From contig CAZOEL010000083.1 in NCBI GenBank assembly GCA_964578835.1, positions 1-29,130 of the forward strand: a stretch of DNA of 29,130 nucleotides. Reading direction: 5' to 3'. The stretch is from CAZOEL01 sp964578835 (GTDB lineage Bacteria > Desulfobacterota > Syntrophobacteria > Syntrophobacterales > Syntrophobacteraceae). Shown here piece after piece: positions 1 through 8,140 of this stretch (position 1 is its first letter; each line of letters starts with the position of its first letter). Both the position numbers and the translations under genes were made by a program. Under the pieces are notes generated by a model, which saw only the letters and a program-made list of their open reading frames with translations, had not been told where the DNA came from and made no database searches.

Positions 1-2551
1 GGTTGTAGACCTGGTTATTGAGACCTTCTTTGCTATGATGCGGAGCGTATACGGGACAGACCGATTCGCACGGGGCGTTGTCGCAATGCTGGCAGAGCAT
101 GGGGAGCCATCGGATCTTTTCGCCATCAAAGTACCGCTGCACGCGAAGCCAGGACATTTCCCTGCCTTTGAGCACCTGCTCTCTTCCCACAATGCCCACA
201 TTGTTTTCGGCATAGCATGCGGCCACGCAGGCGGCGCAGCCGACGCATCGGTCGATATCCACCACCATCGCCCATCTGTAATCGACGTGAGCGTGCGCCG
301 GATAAAAATCCTGCTCGGGATCGTATCCTTCCGGAAGCGGCATGTAGAGGTGAGGCGCATGGCCCGAATCAACAGCATCTTTATAATGCGCCGCATTCAC
401 AGTCTGGACGAATTCTCGCCCGTACTGGCTGAAACTGCCGTCCGTGTTGGCGATCGGAATCGTCTTCTTCGTCTTCTCAACCTCAACCAGAAGGGATCCC
501 GGCAATATGCCCCCTGATAAAGGATCTGTAGCCGGGGGAAATAAACTCATCGGATTTGCGGGAAGACCATTTGCGAATCGGCCGTATGTCGTATGGCCCT
601 GCCCGATTGGAATGGCCAGAACTCCGGGGGGCATGGAATTGACAGGAAGAACGGGAGCTTCAGTTGTTCCGTGTGGCGATTTGACTCGGATCAGATCGCC
701 TTTTTCCACACCCAATCTTTTTGCCGTCTCAATGTTGATTTCCAGCCATCCTCCCCAAGTCGCCTGCGTAACCGGATCGGGAATTTCCTGAATCCAGAGG
801 CGGTTCGCTTCGCGGCCATCGAAAAATTGCACAGTGGGGTAAGTGGTGAAGTAGAGCGCACCAGCGTCGATTTCAGAAGATTCCGGTTCTGGAAAATCGA
901 AGGCGAATGGTTTGAAGGAGAGAGCCTCCGCCGCGTTTTTCTTCTCCTCCCACCAGCCTCCCTTTCGCACGGAGCTTTCCCAAAAAGAGAGGAACGAATC
1001 GGGAGAGCCGGCTTCTTTCCATTTCGCATTCCACGAATGCTGGAGCACTTCATAGAAATCGCTCCATGGAAACCTCTCTTCGCCCTTCAACTTCTTTCCG
1101 GTTGAAACCAGAATGTCTCCCAAATGCTTCGTGTTGAAGACAGGACCCATCACGGGCTGCATCAACCCTGCTACTCCCTTCCTCGGCGAGTAATCTCCCC
1201 AGGATTCGAGCGGCGTATGAGTCGGCAGAACAAGATGAGCGAGAGATGTCGTTTCGTCATTGCAGCTCGAAAAGCTCACCACAAAAGGAACTGACTCGAT
1301 GCTCTTGCGGACTTCCCACGAAGAGGGAAAAGAAAAGACCGGGTTTGCATTCTGAATGAGCAGTAACCCGATTTCACCATCTCGCATCATCTGGAAGAGC
1401 TCTTTCATCTCCTCGGCTCGAGCCGTCTCGCCATAGGATGATGCTTCGGATGGGTCTACAAGCGTCTGTGTCCCGGGAGCTACGGCGCAGAGCAGATTTG
1501 CTGCGACTGCGGCGGCTGTCGCATTGGGATCGCACAAGGCAAGACCACCGGCAAGGGCGAGCGGCTTGCTCGATGCTGCGAACTGGCTCGCAATCAAACG
1601 GATGAGATGTTCGTCCACGCCCGTTTTTGCGATGATTCTCTCCATGGGCCACTGGGCGAGCATGGAAGAGAGCGCTGAAGCCTGCTCGGGGCTCATGGCC
1701 TTGTGAAGCTTATCGTCTAGAATTATGCGAAGAACTCCGAGTGCGACCAGATATTCGTCCCCTGGCTTGACCGGTATCCAGATGTCCGCGTTGGCGGCTG
1801 TCACCGATTGCCTCGGGCCGACATAAACGAACGGGTTTTTCCCGCTGCTTCTCAAGCGGTGGAAAGTGGAGAACTGACGGGCGTATTCAACATTGGAAAG
1901 CCAGGTTTCCAGAAACCCCGCTCCAAAGGAGATGAGAAAATCCGCCTCGTCTATTCTATAATTCGGTATGCCTTCATAGCCGAACACGAGCTGATTGGCT
2001 TTCCTCAGCGCCTCGTATGCGAACGGCTCATAGAGCACGAGACCGTCGGACTGCCCCGCCTCGGAGAGCCAATGACGTATGAGATCGCACTCAGTCCCTG
2101 TTTTAAGATCGGTAAGGAAGACGATCCGCTTGCCCTTTCCCAGAGTTTCCTGCAGACGCTGGATAAGGACTTCTTCACCCTTCTCCCAGAGGATGGGGCT
2201 CGCTTGATCCTTTCCTTGCCTCAATAAAGGCTGTGAGTAGCGATCCGGATTGTATAGGCCATGAAGCGACGCCTGGCCTCTGATGCAGAGCGCTCCCCGG
2301 TTGATGGGGTGGGAAGGGCTCCCTTCGAGCTTGATCACTCGGCCATCTCTATTCTTTGCCAAAACGCCGCACCCGGCGGGACATTCCCTGCATGTCGTGC
2401 TGTACCAGGATGCTTCGCCGGGTATGATGTCTTCAGGTGGGATTATGTAAGGAATGAGCTTGCGGCCTGTATCGGAGCAACCGCCTACAGCCGCAGACGA
2501 GCCGGCCAGGCCGAGAATCCGTAAAAAATCTCTTCGTCTTAAGTCTCTCAT
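1..2551 (-). CDS. ActB/QrcB-type molybdopterin oxidoreductase-like and 4Fe-4S fusion protein (3' end cut by window edge)
   Basis: This is the iron-sulfur subunit of a membrane-associated quinone oxidoreductase, probably of the alternative complex III/Qrc/Psr superfamily. About 850 codons are open from ATG 2551 to the left edge, with no stop seen. The N-terminus has a twin-arginine signal (RRRDFLRILG) followed by a lipobox-like VGGC, so an exported, possibly lipid-anchored protein is predicted. Next comes a CxxCxxxC-x27-C motif (CRECPAGC...LC) typical of the molybdopterin-oxidoreductase fold, then a long Mo-oxidoreductase-like region. From about residue 762 a ferredoxin domain shows CVGCAACVAAC (C769, C772, C775, C779) and CQHCDNAPCESVC (C820-C831). 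Fusion of these two parts is the hallmark of ActB. The start is supported by AGAAGGAGC just upstream. ActB of complex III is known to lack Mo; whether this one binds cofactors cannot be told here. It is the first gene on its strand, with no multiheme cytochrome upstream. Confidence 0.85.
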   Translation of the reverse strand, partial: MRDLRRRDFLRILGLAGSSAAVGGCSDTGRKLIPYIIPPEDIIPGEASWYSTTCRECPAGCGVLAKNRDGRVIKLEGSPSHPINRGALCIRGQASLHGLYNPDRYSQPLLRQGKDQASPILWEKGEEVLIQRLQETLGKGKRIVFLTDLKTGTECDLIRHWLSEAGQSDGLVLYEPFAYEALRKANQLVFGYEGIPNYRIDEADFLISFGAGFLETWLSNVEYARQFSTFHRLRSSGKNPFVYVGPRQSVTAANADIWIPVKPGDEYLVALGVLRIILDDKLHKAMSPEQASALSSMLAQWPMERIIAKTGVDEHLIRLIASQFAASSKPLALAGGLALCDPNATAAAVAANLLCAVAPGTQTLVDPSEASSYGETARAEEMKELFQMMRDGEIGLLLIQNANPVFSFPSSWEVRKSIESVPFVVSFSSCNDETTSLAHLVLPTHTPLESWGDYSPRKGVAGLMQPVMGPVFNTKHLGDILVSTGKKLKGEERFPWSDFYEVLQHSWNAKWKEAGSPDSFLSFWESSVRKGGWWEEKKNAAEALSFKPFAFDFPEPESSEIDAGALYFTTYPTVQFFDGREANRLWIQEIPDPVTQATWGGWLEINIETAKRLGVEKGDLIRVKSPHGTTEAPVLPVNSMPPGVLAIPIGQGHTTYGRFANGLPANPMSLFPPATDPLSGGILPGSLLVEVEKTKKTIPIANTDGSFSQYGREFVQTVNAAHYKDAVDSGHAPHLYMPLPEGYDPEQDFYPAHAHVDYRWAMVVDIDRCVGCAACVAACYAENNVGIVGREQVLKGREMSWLRVQRYFDGEKIRWLPMLCQHCDNAPCESVCPVYAPHHSKEGLNNQVYN

Positions 2552-2993
2552 AGCTCCTTCTCTGAAGGCGTGTTCAGTATTGATATATATGCGCCTTGAA
2601 AATTTAATCACACTACGAGCGCTTGCAACAAACTATATATACAGCAATCCAAAAACAAAATAGCTGAGCTTGAACCAATATTGGCCGGCATATTCCCATG
2701 AAGTGGGAGCCGTTTGAAGCTATCGCCCGATGAGGCGATTCATGATGTAGACATGTATCAAATAAGATAAATATTTTCTACATGTAATGGGGTGAAAACT
2801 GTATTTTCACAGTAGGGTCAGAGTGCGTCTGAGCTCCATTGTAATGGCATCCTTCCTCTCACGGGCCGATTTTTCTCTTTCCAAAGCGCTGGCAATTTGT
2901 GAAATCAAGCCTCGAAGGCGGTTTTCCAGGGTTTAAGAGTCTGTTCCGGGCGGCCTCACAAGAGAAAAATCCCGTAACAACGAATTTTAACAT
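2552..2993. other. divergent intergenic region
   Basis: About 440 bp lie between the ActB-like gene and the TetR operon, and no credible ORF was seen. It should hold the leftward promoter of the ActB-like gene; a weak candidate on the minus strand pairs TTGCAA with TAAATT at 16 bp spacing. A small 6-bp hairpin (ATCGCC/GGCGAT) sits at 2722-2739. The region is AT-richer than its neighbours. Confidence 0.5.
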
Positions 2994-3019
2994 TTGACAT
3001 ACTACGTACTATGTAATAT
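2994..3019 (+). promoter_or_regulatory. promoter -35 with overlapping TetR-type operator palindrome
   Basis: A perfect -35 hexamer TTGACA lies at 2994-2999. An 18-bp near-perfect palindrome, ACATACTACGTACTATGT at 2997-3014, overlaps it; 16 of 18 positions are symmetric. A -10 is not clear (TAATAT at 3014-3019 is close but spaced short). The palindrome sits directly before the TetR gene, the usual place for an autoregulatory operator. Binding of the TetR protein here would block the promoter of the whole fatty-acid operon. Confidence 0.7.
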
Positions 3020-3028
3020 TTGGAGCCT

Positions 3029-3628
3029 ATGAAAACAAAACTCGAAAAACAGATAAAGAATAAAGAAGAACGAGCCAGAGAAACGCATAGGAAGATTCTC
3101 ACGGCGGCTGCGAAGCTATTTGCGCGCCAGGGCTTTCACACCACGACCATCAACGATATCACCCGGGAAATAGGGCTCACTTCAGGGGCAGTCTTCCACC
3201 ATTTCGGCTCCAAGGAAGCCCTGCTTGAAGAGGTGGTTCAATGGCTCGAGCGCGGCATGGAGCGATATTCCGATTATGTGAAAACGGTGGAAAAGGGCTC
3301 CATGGCCGTTATGGAAGAGATCATAGCCATCATGTGCGACCACTTCAGACGCCAGCCTGAGGCAACCATATGTCTGGCCGCTCTTGCGACCGAATTTGCG
3401 GGAAGCGATCACCCCATGGAAAAGCGTTTGAAGCAAATCTATGACAATTTTGCTGAATCTTTTGCTCGAATTCTTGAAAACCACCCACGGGTAAAGAACA
3501 GCCGAGCGGCGGCCATCGCTTTTGTGGGAGCGGTGCAGGGCGTCGCCGTGCAAGGCCTTTTGAGGGAAAACGAGAGCGGCATCGACGAACTGGCGCAAGG
3601 CCTGATTGACATGTTTCTGCGCTGGTGA
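3029..3628 (+). CDS. TetR/AcrR-family transcriptional repressor of the fatty-acid operon
   Basis: This protein of about 199 aa has an N-terminal TetR helix-turn-helix: THRKILTAAAKLFARQGF, then TTINDITREIGLTSGAVFHHFGSKEALL, which matches the TetR signature closely. The C-terminal ligand domain is not recognisable by eye. A TTG at 3020 is in frame, but ATG 3029 with GGAG at 3022-3025 is preferred, although the spacing is short. The gene is followed after 50 bp by an acyl-CoA dehydrogenase, thiolase and acyl-CoA ligase on the same strand. This is the arrangement of FadR/PsrA-like TetR regulators that sense acyl-CoA, so control of the operon and of itself through the palindrome just upstream is inferred. 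The ligand is unknown. Confidence 0.88.
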   Translation: MKTKLEKQIKNKEERARETHRKILTAAAKLFARQGFHTTTINDITREIGLTSGAVFHHFGSKEALLEEVVQWLERGMERYSDYVKTVEKGSMAVMEEIIAIMCDHFRRQPEATICLAALATEFAGSDHPMEKRLKQIYDNFAESFARILENHPRVKNSRAAAIAFVGAVQGVAVQGLLRENESGIDELAQGLIDMFLRW

Positions 3629-3678
3629 CGCTCTTTAATGACTCATGGCTAAAAGATTGATCTCAAGGAGGAAGGCTC

Positions 3679-4836
3679 ATGCAATACGATCTCACGGAAG
3701 AACAGACATTGCTGCAAAACATGGTGCGGCGTCTTGCCAGAGAGCAGGTAGCGCCCGGCGCAGCCAGGCGGGATGAGGAAGGCAAATTCGACTGGGACAT
3801 GGTAAAGCTCATGAAGGAAAACGGGCTGTTCGGAATCGATTTCCCTGAAGCCCAAGGCGGTTCGGAGGCGGGCATGCTGGCGCTTGCCATAACCGTGGAA
3901 GAGCTTTCGAAAGTCGACGCCGCCTGCGGATTGCTGGTGGCGGACCAGGAACTGGGCAGCCTTCCCATCATGCTGGGAGGAAACGACGAGCAAAAAAACC
4001 GCTACCTTCCAAAGCTCGCGGCCGGTGAACAGTTGGCGGCTTTTGCTCTGACGGAGGCGGGCGCCGGCTCAGACGTCGCCGCGCTCCGATGTAGAGCGGT
4101 CAAAGATGGGGATTCCTATATTATCAACGGCTCGAAGATCTTCATAACCAATGGCGGGGTCGCGGATCTGGCCACTGTGTATGCGGTGACGGACCCGGGG
4201 AAGCCAACGCACAGGAATGCGGCGGTTTTCGTTGTGGAAAAGGGAACGCCGGGGTTTTCGGTGGGTAAGAAAGAAAACAAGATGGGCATACGTTGGTCCG
4301 ACACAGTAGAGCTCGTCTTCGAAGATTGCCGCGTTCCCGCTCGAAACATGCTGGGAAAGGAAGAGGATGGCTTTCATGTAATGATGAAGACTCTTGACTT
4401 TTCGCGCGCCGCCGTAGCCGCTCAGGCTTTGGGGATAGCCGCGGGCGCTCTCGATTACGCTGTCGCTTATGCAAAGGAGCGGGTCGCCTTTGGGAAGCCG
4501 ATTATCGAGCATCAGGGAATCGGATTCAAGCTGGCCGACATGGCCATGCGCACGGAGGCGGCTAGACAGCTCCTCTACAAAACCTGCTCGATGCTCCAGG
4601 AACTGCCGAAGGATCTTAGCCGGGTAAGTCAGGAAGCGGTTCGGATGAGCTCCATGGCCAAATGCCTGTGCGCCGACACGGCCATGTGGGTTGCGACCCA
4701 AGCTGTGCAGGTGCTGGGCGGATATGGATACACAAAGGAATTTCCGGTCGAGCGGATGATGCGCGACGCGAAAATCACCCAGATTTACGAAGGAACGAGT
4801 GAAATCCAAAGAATGATCATATCCCGGACCCTCTAA
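3679..4836 (+). CDS. acyl-CoA dehydrogenase
   Basis: This flavoenzyme of 385 aa, normal for the family, oxidises acyl-CoA to trans-2-enoyl-CoA in the cytoplasm and passes electrons to ETF. The N-terminal helical domain begins YDLTEEQTLLQNMVRRLARE. The beta-domain signature FALTEAGAGSDVAALR follows, then KIFITNGG. The C-terminal helical domain carries AFGKPIIEHQGIGFKLADMA and the IYEGTSEIQRMIISR signature, whose Glu is the usual catalytic base in this family. A strong AAGGAGG lies 7 bp before the ATG. It is the second gene of the TetR operon, with thiolase and ligase after it. Chain-length preference cannot be read from the sequence; short- to medium-chain is the usual class for this length. 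Confidence 0.93.
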   Translation: MQYDLTEEQTLLQNMVRRLAREQVAPGAARRDEEGKFDWDMVKLMKENGLFGIDFPEAQGGSEAGMLALAITVEELSKVDAACGLLVADQELGSLPIMLGGNDEQKNRYLPKLAAGEQLAAFALTEAGAGSDVAALRCRAVKDGDSYIINGSKIFITNGGVADLATVYAVTDPGKPTHRNAAVFVVEKGTPGFSVGKKENKMGIRWSDTVELVFEDCRVPARNMLGKEEDGFHVMMKTLDFSRAAVAAQALGIAAGALDYAVAYAKERVAFGKPIIEHQGIGFKLADMAMRTEAARQLLYKTCSMLQELPKDLSRVSQEAVRMSSMAKCLCADTAMWVATQAVQVLGGYGYTKEFPVERMMRDAKITQIYEGTSEIQRMIISRTL

Positions 4837-4898
4837 CCATCTTTTGCTCCAGCTTGTTCGAGCCGGAGCGTCTCATGTTTTCCAAGGAGAGTTGAGCC

Positions 4899-6104
4899 AT
4901 GCAAGCGCAAGACAATGACGTTGTGTTCGTTTCAGGAACCCGAACCGCCATCGGTAGATTCGGCGGTTCCTTAAAAGATGTGAGAGCCTCGACCCTTGCT
5001 GCTCACGTCATGAAGGAGGCGTTGAAGAGGGCGGGGGGCATGGAGCCCCAAATGCTCGATGAAGTGATCGCCGGGGATTGCCTGCAAGCCGCGGACGAGG
5101 CCAATACAGCCCGAACGGCCGCTCTGATGGCGGGCTTCCCTCACCATGTCACCGCCCATACCGTGCAGCGGCAATGCGCATCGTCCATGCAGGCCCTGGT
5201 CTCCGCCGTTCAACAGATAAAATGCGGAGATGCGGAGATCGTCATGGTCTGCGGAGTGGAATCGATGAGCTCCGCTCCCTATTATCTTCCTGGAGCGCGC
5301 TGGGGCATGCGCCTGATGAACCAGGAAGTAAAGGATACCGTTTGGGAGGCGCTTCGCTCCGGCAGTTGCATTCTGGGGACTCCTCTCACCATGGGTGAGA
5401 CGGCCGAGAATCTGGCGGAAAAATACTCCGTTTCGCGCGAGGATCAGGACATTTTAGCGCTCCAGAGCCACAACAGGGCTGAAGCCGCCATCACGAAGGG
5501 GCTCTTCAAAGAGGAGATCACCCCCTTCGAGCTTCCCGGGAAAAAAGGCAAGCCCGTAGTCTTTGAGCAGGACGAGCACCCGCGTTTTGGCCTCACTCTG
5601 GATGATCTATCTCACCTCAAGCCCGCTTTCAAGAAGGACGGAACGGTCACGGCCGGGAATGCCTCCGGCTTGAACGACGCCGCTGCGGCGGCCGTTATCA
5701 TGACCCGCAGGAAAGCCAAGGAGCTTGGACTGACTCCAATGGCAACGGTCATCAATTCTGCCGTGGCGGGAGTCGAGCCGCATTTGATGGGCTACGGACC
5801 GGTTCCGTCCACAGAAAAAGCCTTGAAAAAAGCGGGCCTGAGCCTTGGCGACATTCAGCTGGTCGAGCTCAATGAAGCCTTTGCGGCCCAGTACCTGGCG
5901 TGCGAGCGCGGACTGGGGCTAGATCGCTCGATTACCAATGTAAACGGCAGTGGAATCGGTCTTGGTCATCCCGTGGGATGCACCGGGCTGAGAATTGCGG
6001 TCTCGTTGATTCACGAAATGGCTCGACGCGACCTGGAACTTGGCCTCGCAACGCTATGTGTTGGAGGCGGGATGGGAATGTCCGTAATTTTGGGGCGCTT
6101 TTAA
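4899..6104 (+). CDS. thiolase (acetyl-CoA C-acyltransferase)
   Basis: This protein of 401 aa matches the thiolase family length. It cleaves 3-ketoacyl-CoA with CoA, or condenses two acetyl-CoA. The nucleophilic Cys lies in VQRQCASSMQAL. GNASGLNDAAAA and NEAFAAQYLA follow. The C-terminal NGSGIGLGHPVGCTGLR holds the catalytic His and the second Cys. AAGGAG lies 9 bp before the ATG. Its position after an acyl-CoA dehydrogenase and before an acyl-CoA ligase points to beta-oxidation or its reversal. Assignment between acetoacetyl-CoA (AtoB-like) and long-chain (FadA-like) thiolase is not settled. Confidence 0.93.
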   Translation: MQAQDNDVVFVSGTRTAIGRFGGSLKDVRASTLAAHVMKEALKRAGGMEPQMLDEVIAGDCLQAADEANTARTAALMAGFPHHVTAHTVQRQCASSMQALVSAVQQIKCGDAEIVMVCGVESMSSAPYYLPGARWGMRLMNQEVKDTVWEALRSGSCILGTPLTMGETAENLAEKYSVSREDQDILALQSHNRAEAAITKGLFKEEITPFELPGKKGKPVVFEQDEHPRFGLTLDDLSHLKPAFKKDGTVTAGNASGLNDAAAAAVIMTRRKAKELGLTPMATVINSAVAGVEPHLMGYGPVPSTEKALKKAGLSLGDIQLVELNEAFAAQYLACERGLGLDRSITNVNGSGIGLGHPVGCTGLRIAVSLIHEMARRDLELGLATLCVGGGMGMSVILGRF

Positions 6105-6144
6105 GCGCATAGAGACTAAAACTCAAGGGAATCGAGAAGAAGCC

Positions 6145-7791
6145 ATGTCGACAAAGTTGATCGATAAGACTCCATCGGCCTATAGTTATCCTCTTATCAT
6201 TAAGCATCTGCTGAGGACTCCGCTTATTTACGCCCCCGGACAGGAGATCGTCTACCGGGATATCAAAAGGTACGATTATGCGACGCTGAAAGAACGAATA
6301 GGAAAGCTCGCCAATGTCCTGCAATCGCTCGGGATAAGGCCCGGAGACACGGTGGGCGTAATGGATTGGGACAGTCATCGATATCTCGAATGCTTCTTCG
6401 CGGTTCCCATGATGGGAGCAATACTCCACACGGTCAACATTCGCCTCTCCGCAGACCAGATTCTCTACACCATCAATCACGCGGAAGATGATGTCCTGCT
6501 CGTTCACACCGATTTTCTTCCGGTGCTCGACATCATCAAAGACCAGATAAAGACGGTCAAAAAAATCATCGTCCTTGCGGACGCCGGGGCCATTCCGGCG
6601 ACTGGACTCGATATTTCAGGCGAATATGAGAGTCTGCTCGAAAAACAGCTTAGCGCGTATGAATTTCCTGATTTCGACGAAAACACCAAAGCCACCACCT
6701 TCTACACAACCGGCACTACGGGCTTTCCAAAAGGAGTGTACTTCAGCCATCGACAGCTGGTGCTCCACACGCTGTCCGTGACCGGCACGCTTGCCGCTCA
6801 TGCGAACCAGGGCGGGTTGAGGGCAACCGATGTCTACATGCCTCTTACGCCCATGTTTCACGTGCATGCCTGGGGGCTTCCCTACGTGGCTTCGATCGTC
6901 GGCGCCAAGCAGGTGTATCCCGGCCGTTATGAGCCGGACACCATTCTTCAGCTCGTCAAGAATGAAAAAGTAACCTTTTCCCACTGTGTTCCCACCATCA
7001 TGCATATGCTGCTCAACAGCCCAAAAGCCAAAGACGTCGATCTCGCCGGGTGGAAGGTGATCATCGGAGGATCGGCGCTTTCAAAGGGCTTGTGCAAGGC
7101 TGCGATGTCAAAAGGCATCAACTTGTTTACCGGCTATGGCATGTCGGAAACTTGTCCCATCCTCACTATCGCCAACCTCAAGCCCCACATGGTGGACTGG
7201 GATGACGAGCGGCAGATGGATGTCCGCTGCAAGACCGGCCTTCCTATCCCTTTAGTGGACCTCAAAGTGGTTTCTGTCGACGGAAAGGAGCTCCCACACG
7301 ATGGAGCCGCCGCCGGAGAAATTGTGGTAAGAGCGCCGTGGCTTACGCAGGGATATTTCAAGGAGACGGAACGTTCGGAAGAGCTCTGGAATGGAGGCTA
7401 CCTGCATACGGCCGATGTGGGTTGCATTGATAAGGAAGGCTATCTCCAGGTTACGGACCGGATCAAAGATGTCATTAAAACCGGAGGGGAGTGGATTTCA
7501 TCTCTGCAGCTCGAAGATATTCTAACGCAGCATCATGCGGTCAGTGAGGTCGCAGTGGTCGGCATTCGCGATGATAAATGGGGGGAGAGGCCTTTCGCGC
7601 TCATAGCCCTCAGAGAGGATCAGAAAGGGAAGGTCACGGAGAGCGACATCAAAGTCTTCTTCAATGGTTATGTGGAGAAAGGGGTCATTTCCAAGTGGGG
7701 CATCCCGGACAAAATAGTTTTTGTAGACGCGATCCCTAAGACAAGCGTCGGCAAGTTGGATAAGAAAGAGATTAGGAAGCAGTATAATTGA
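6145..7791 (+). CDS. AMP-forming fatty acyl-CoA synthetase
   Basis: This protein of 548 aa belongs to the ANL adenylating superfamily and activates a carboxylic acid to its CoA thioester through an acyl-AMP. The P-loop is seen in TTFYTTGTTGFPKGVYFSH. The A5 motif is GYGMSETCP, the A7/A8 region is YLHTADVGCIDKEGYLQVTDRIKDVIKTGG, and the C-terminal catalytic Lys motif is PKTSVGKLDKKEIRKQY. The sequence style (medium- to long-chain fatty acid ligase) fits its operon, where it would supply the substrate for the dehydrogenase and thiolase. It begins 40 bp after the thiolase with a weak AGAAG ribosome site. It is the last gene of the operon; a terminator follows. Confidence 0.92.
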   Translation: MSTKLIDKTPSAYSYPLIIKHLLRTPLIYAPGQEIVYRDIKRYDYATLKERIGKLANVLQSLGIRPGDTVGVMDWDSHRYLECFFAVPMMGAILHTVNIRLSADQILYTINHAEDDVLLVHTDFLPVLDIIKDQIKTVKKIIVLADAGAIPATGLDISGEYESLLEKQLSAYEFPDFDENTKATTFYTTGTTGFPKGVYFSHRQLVLHTLSVTGTLAAHANQGGLRATDVYMPLTPMFHVHAWGLPYVASIVGAKQVYPGRYEPDTILQLVKNEKVTFSHCVPTIMHMLLNSPKAKDVDLAGWKVIIGGSALSKGLCKAAMSKGINLFTGYGMSETCPILTIANLKPHMVDWDDERQMDVRCKTGLPIPLVDLKVVSVDGKELPHDGAAAGEIVVRAPWLTQGYFKETERSEELWNGGYLHTADVGCIDKEGYLQVTDRIKDVIKTGGEWISSLQLEDILTQHHAVSEVAVVGIRDDKWGERPFALIALREDQKGKVTESDIKVFFNGYVEKGVISKWGIPDKIVFVDAIPKTSVGKLDKKEIRKQYN

Positions 7792-7813
7792 TATGTGAGC
7801 ATAGCGGCTTATT

Positions 7814-7842
7814 GAGGGGTGATTAATTCTCACCCCTCTTTA
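7814..7842 (+). terminator. rho-independent terminator of the fatty-acid operon
   Basis: A perfect 9-bp stem (GAGGGGTGA at 7814-7822 with TCACCCCTC at 7830-7838) closes a 7-nt loop and is followed by TTTAT. It lies 23 bp after the acyl-CoA ligase stop. Confidence 0.85.
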
Positions 7843-7861
7843 TCAAGTTTTCTATTCAACT

Positions 7862-7883
7862 CATTAACTTTTCATTAACTTTT
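7862..7883 (+). promoter_or_regulatory. tandem 11-bp direct repeat, Pho-box-like
   Basis: CATTAACTTTT occurs twice head to tail (7862-7872 and 7873-7883), followed by TCATAGG. An 11-bp period is the layout of binding sites for PhoB/OmpR-type response regulators. It is the most structured part of the 349-bp gap between the terminator and the kinase gene; nothing else was seen there. No such regulator is encoded in this window, so the role is inferred. Confidence 0.4.
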
Positions 7884-8140
7884 TCATAGGGAACTACTGT
7901 AAAACCCTACCGTCCATCCGCTTGCTGCATACCGTCTCCCTCATAATTACGCAAAACAAACTAGTTTCTATTGTTTAGAATTGTGCTACAAGACGCCAGA
8001 TTAAGTTATTGAGCGTGAATGCCCTTTTCATTTGCTAGATTTTTGAAGTGTCTCGCCGCTTATGAACAGAAACAGATGGTATTATGAATCTTGTGCGCAT
8101 CGTATAGCAGCATCGCGGAATGAGAGAAACAAGGACAGGG

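Noticed and set aside
35..2524. Plus-strand frames opposite the ActB-like gene
   Set aside because: They are shadows of the long minus-strand gene, which has clear Tat, Cys and ferredoxin motifs in one uninterrupted frame.
4069..4809. Minus-strand frame of 246 codons inside the acyl-CoA dehydrogenase
   Set aside because: It is antisense to a clear enzyme, with no domain or ribosome site.
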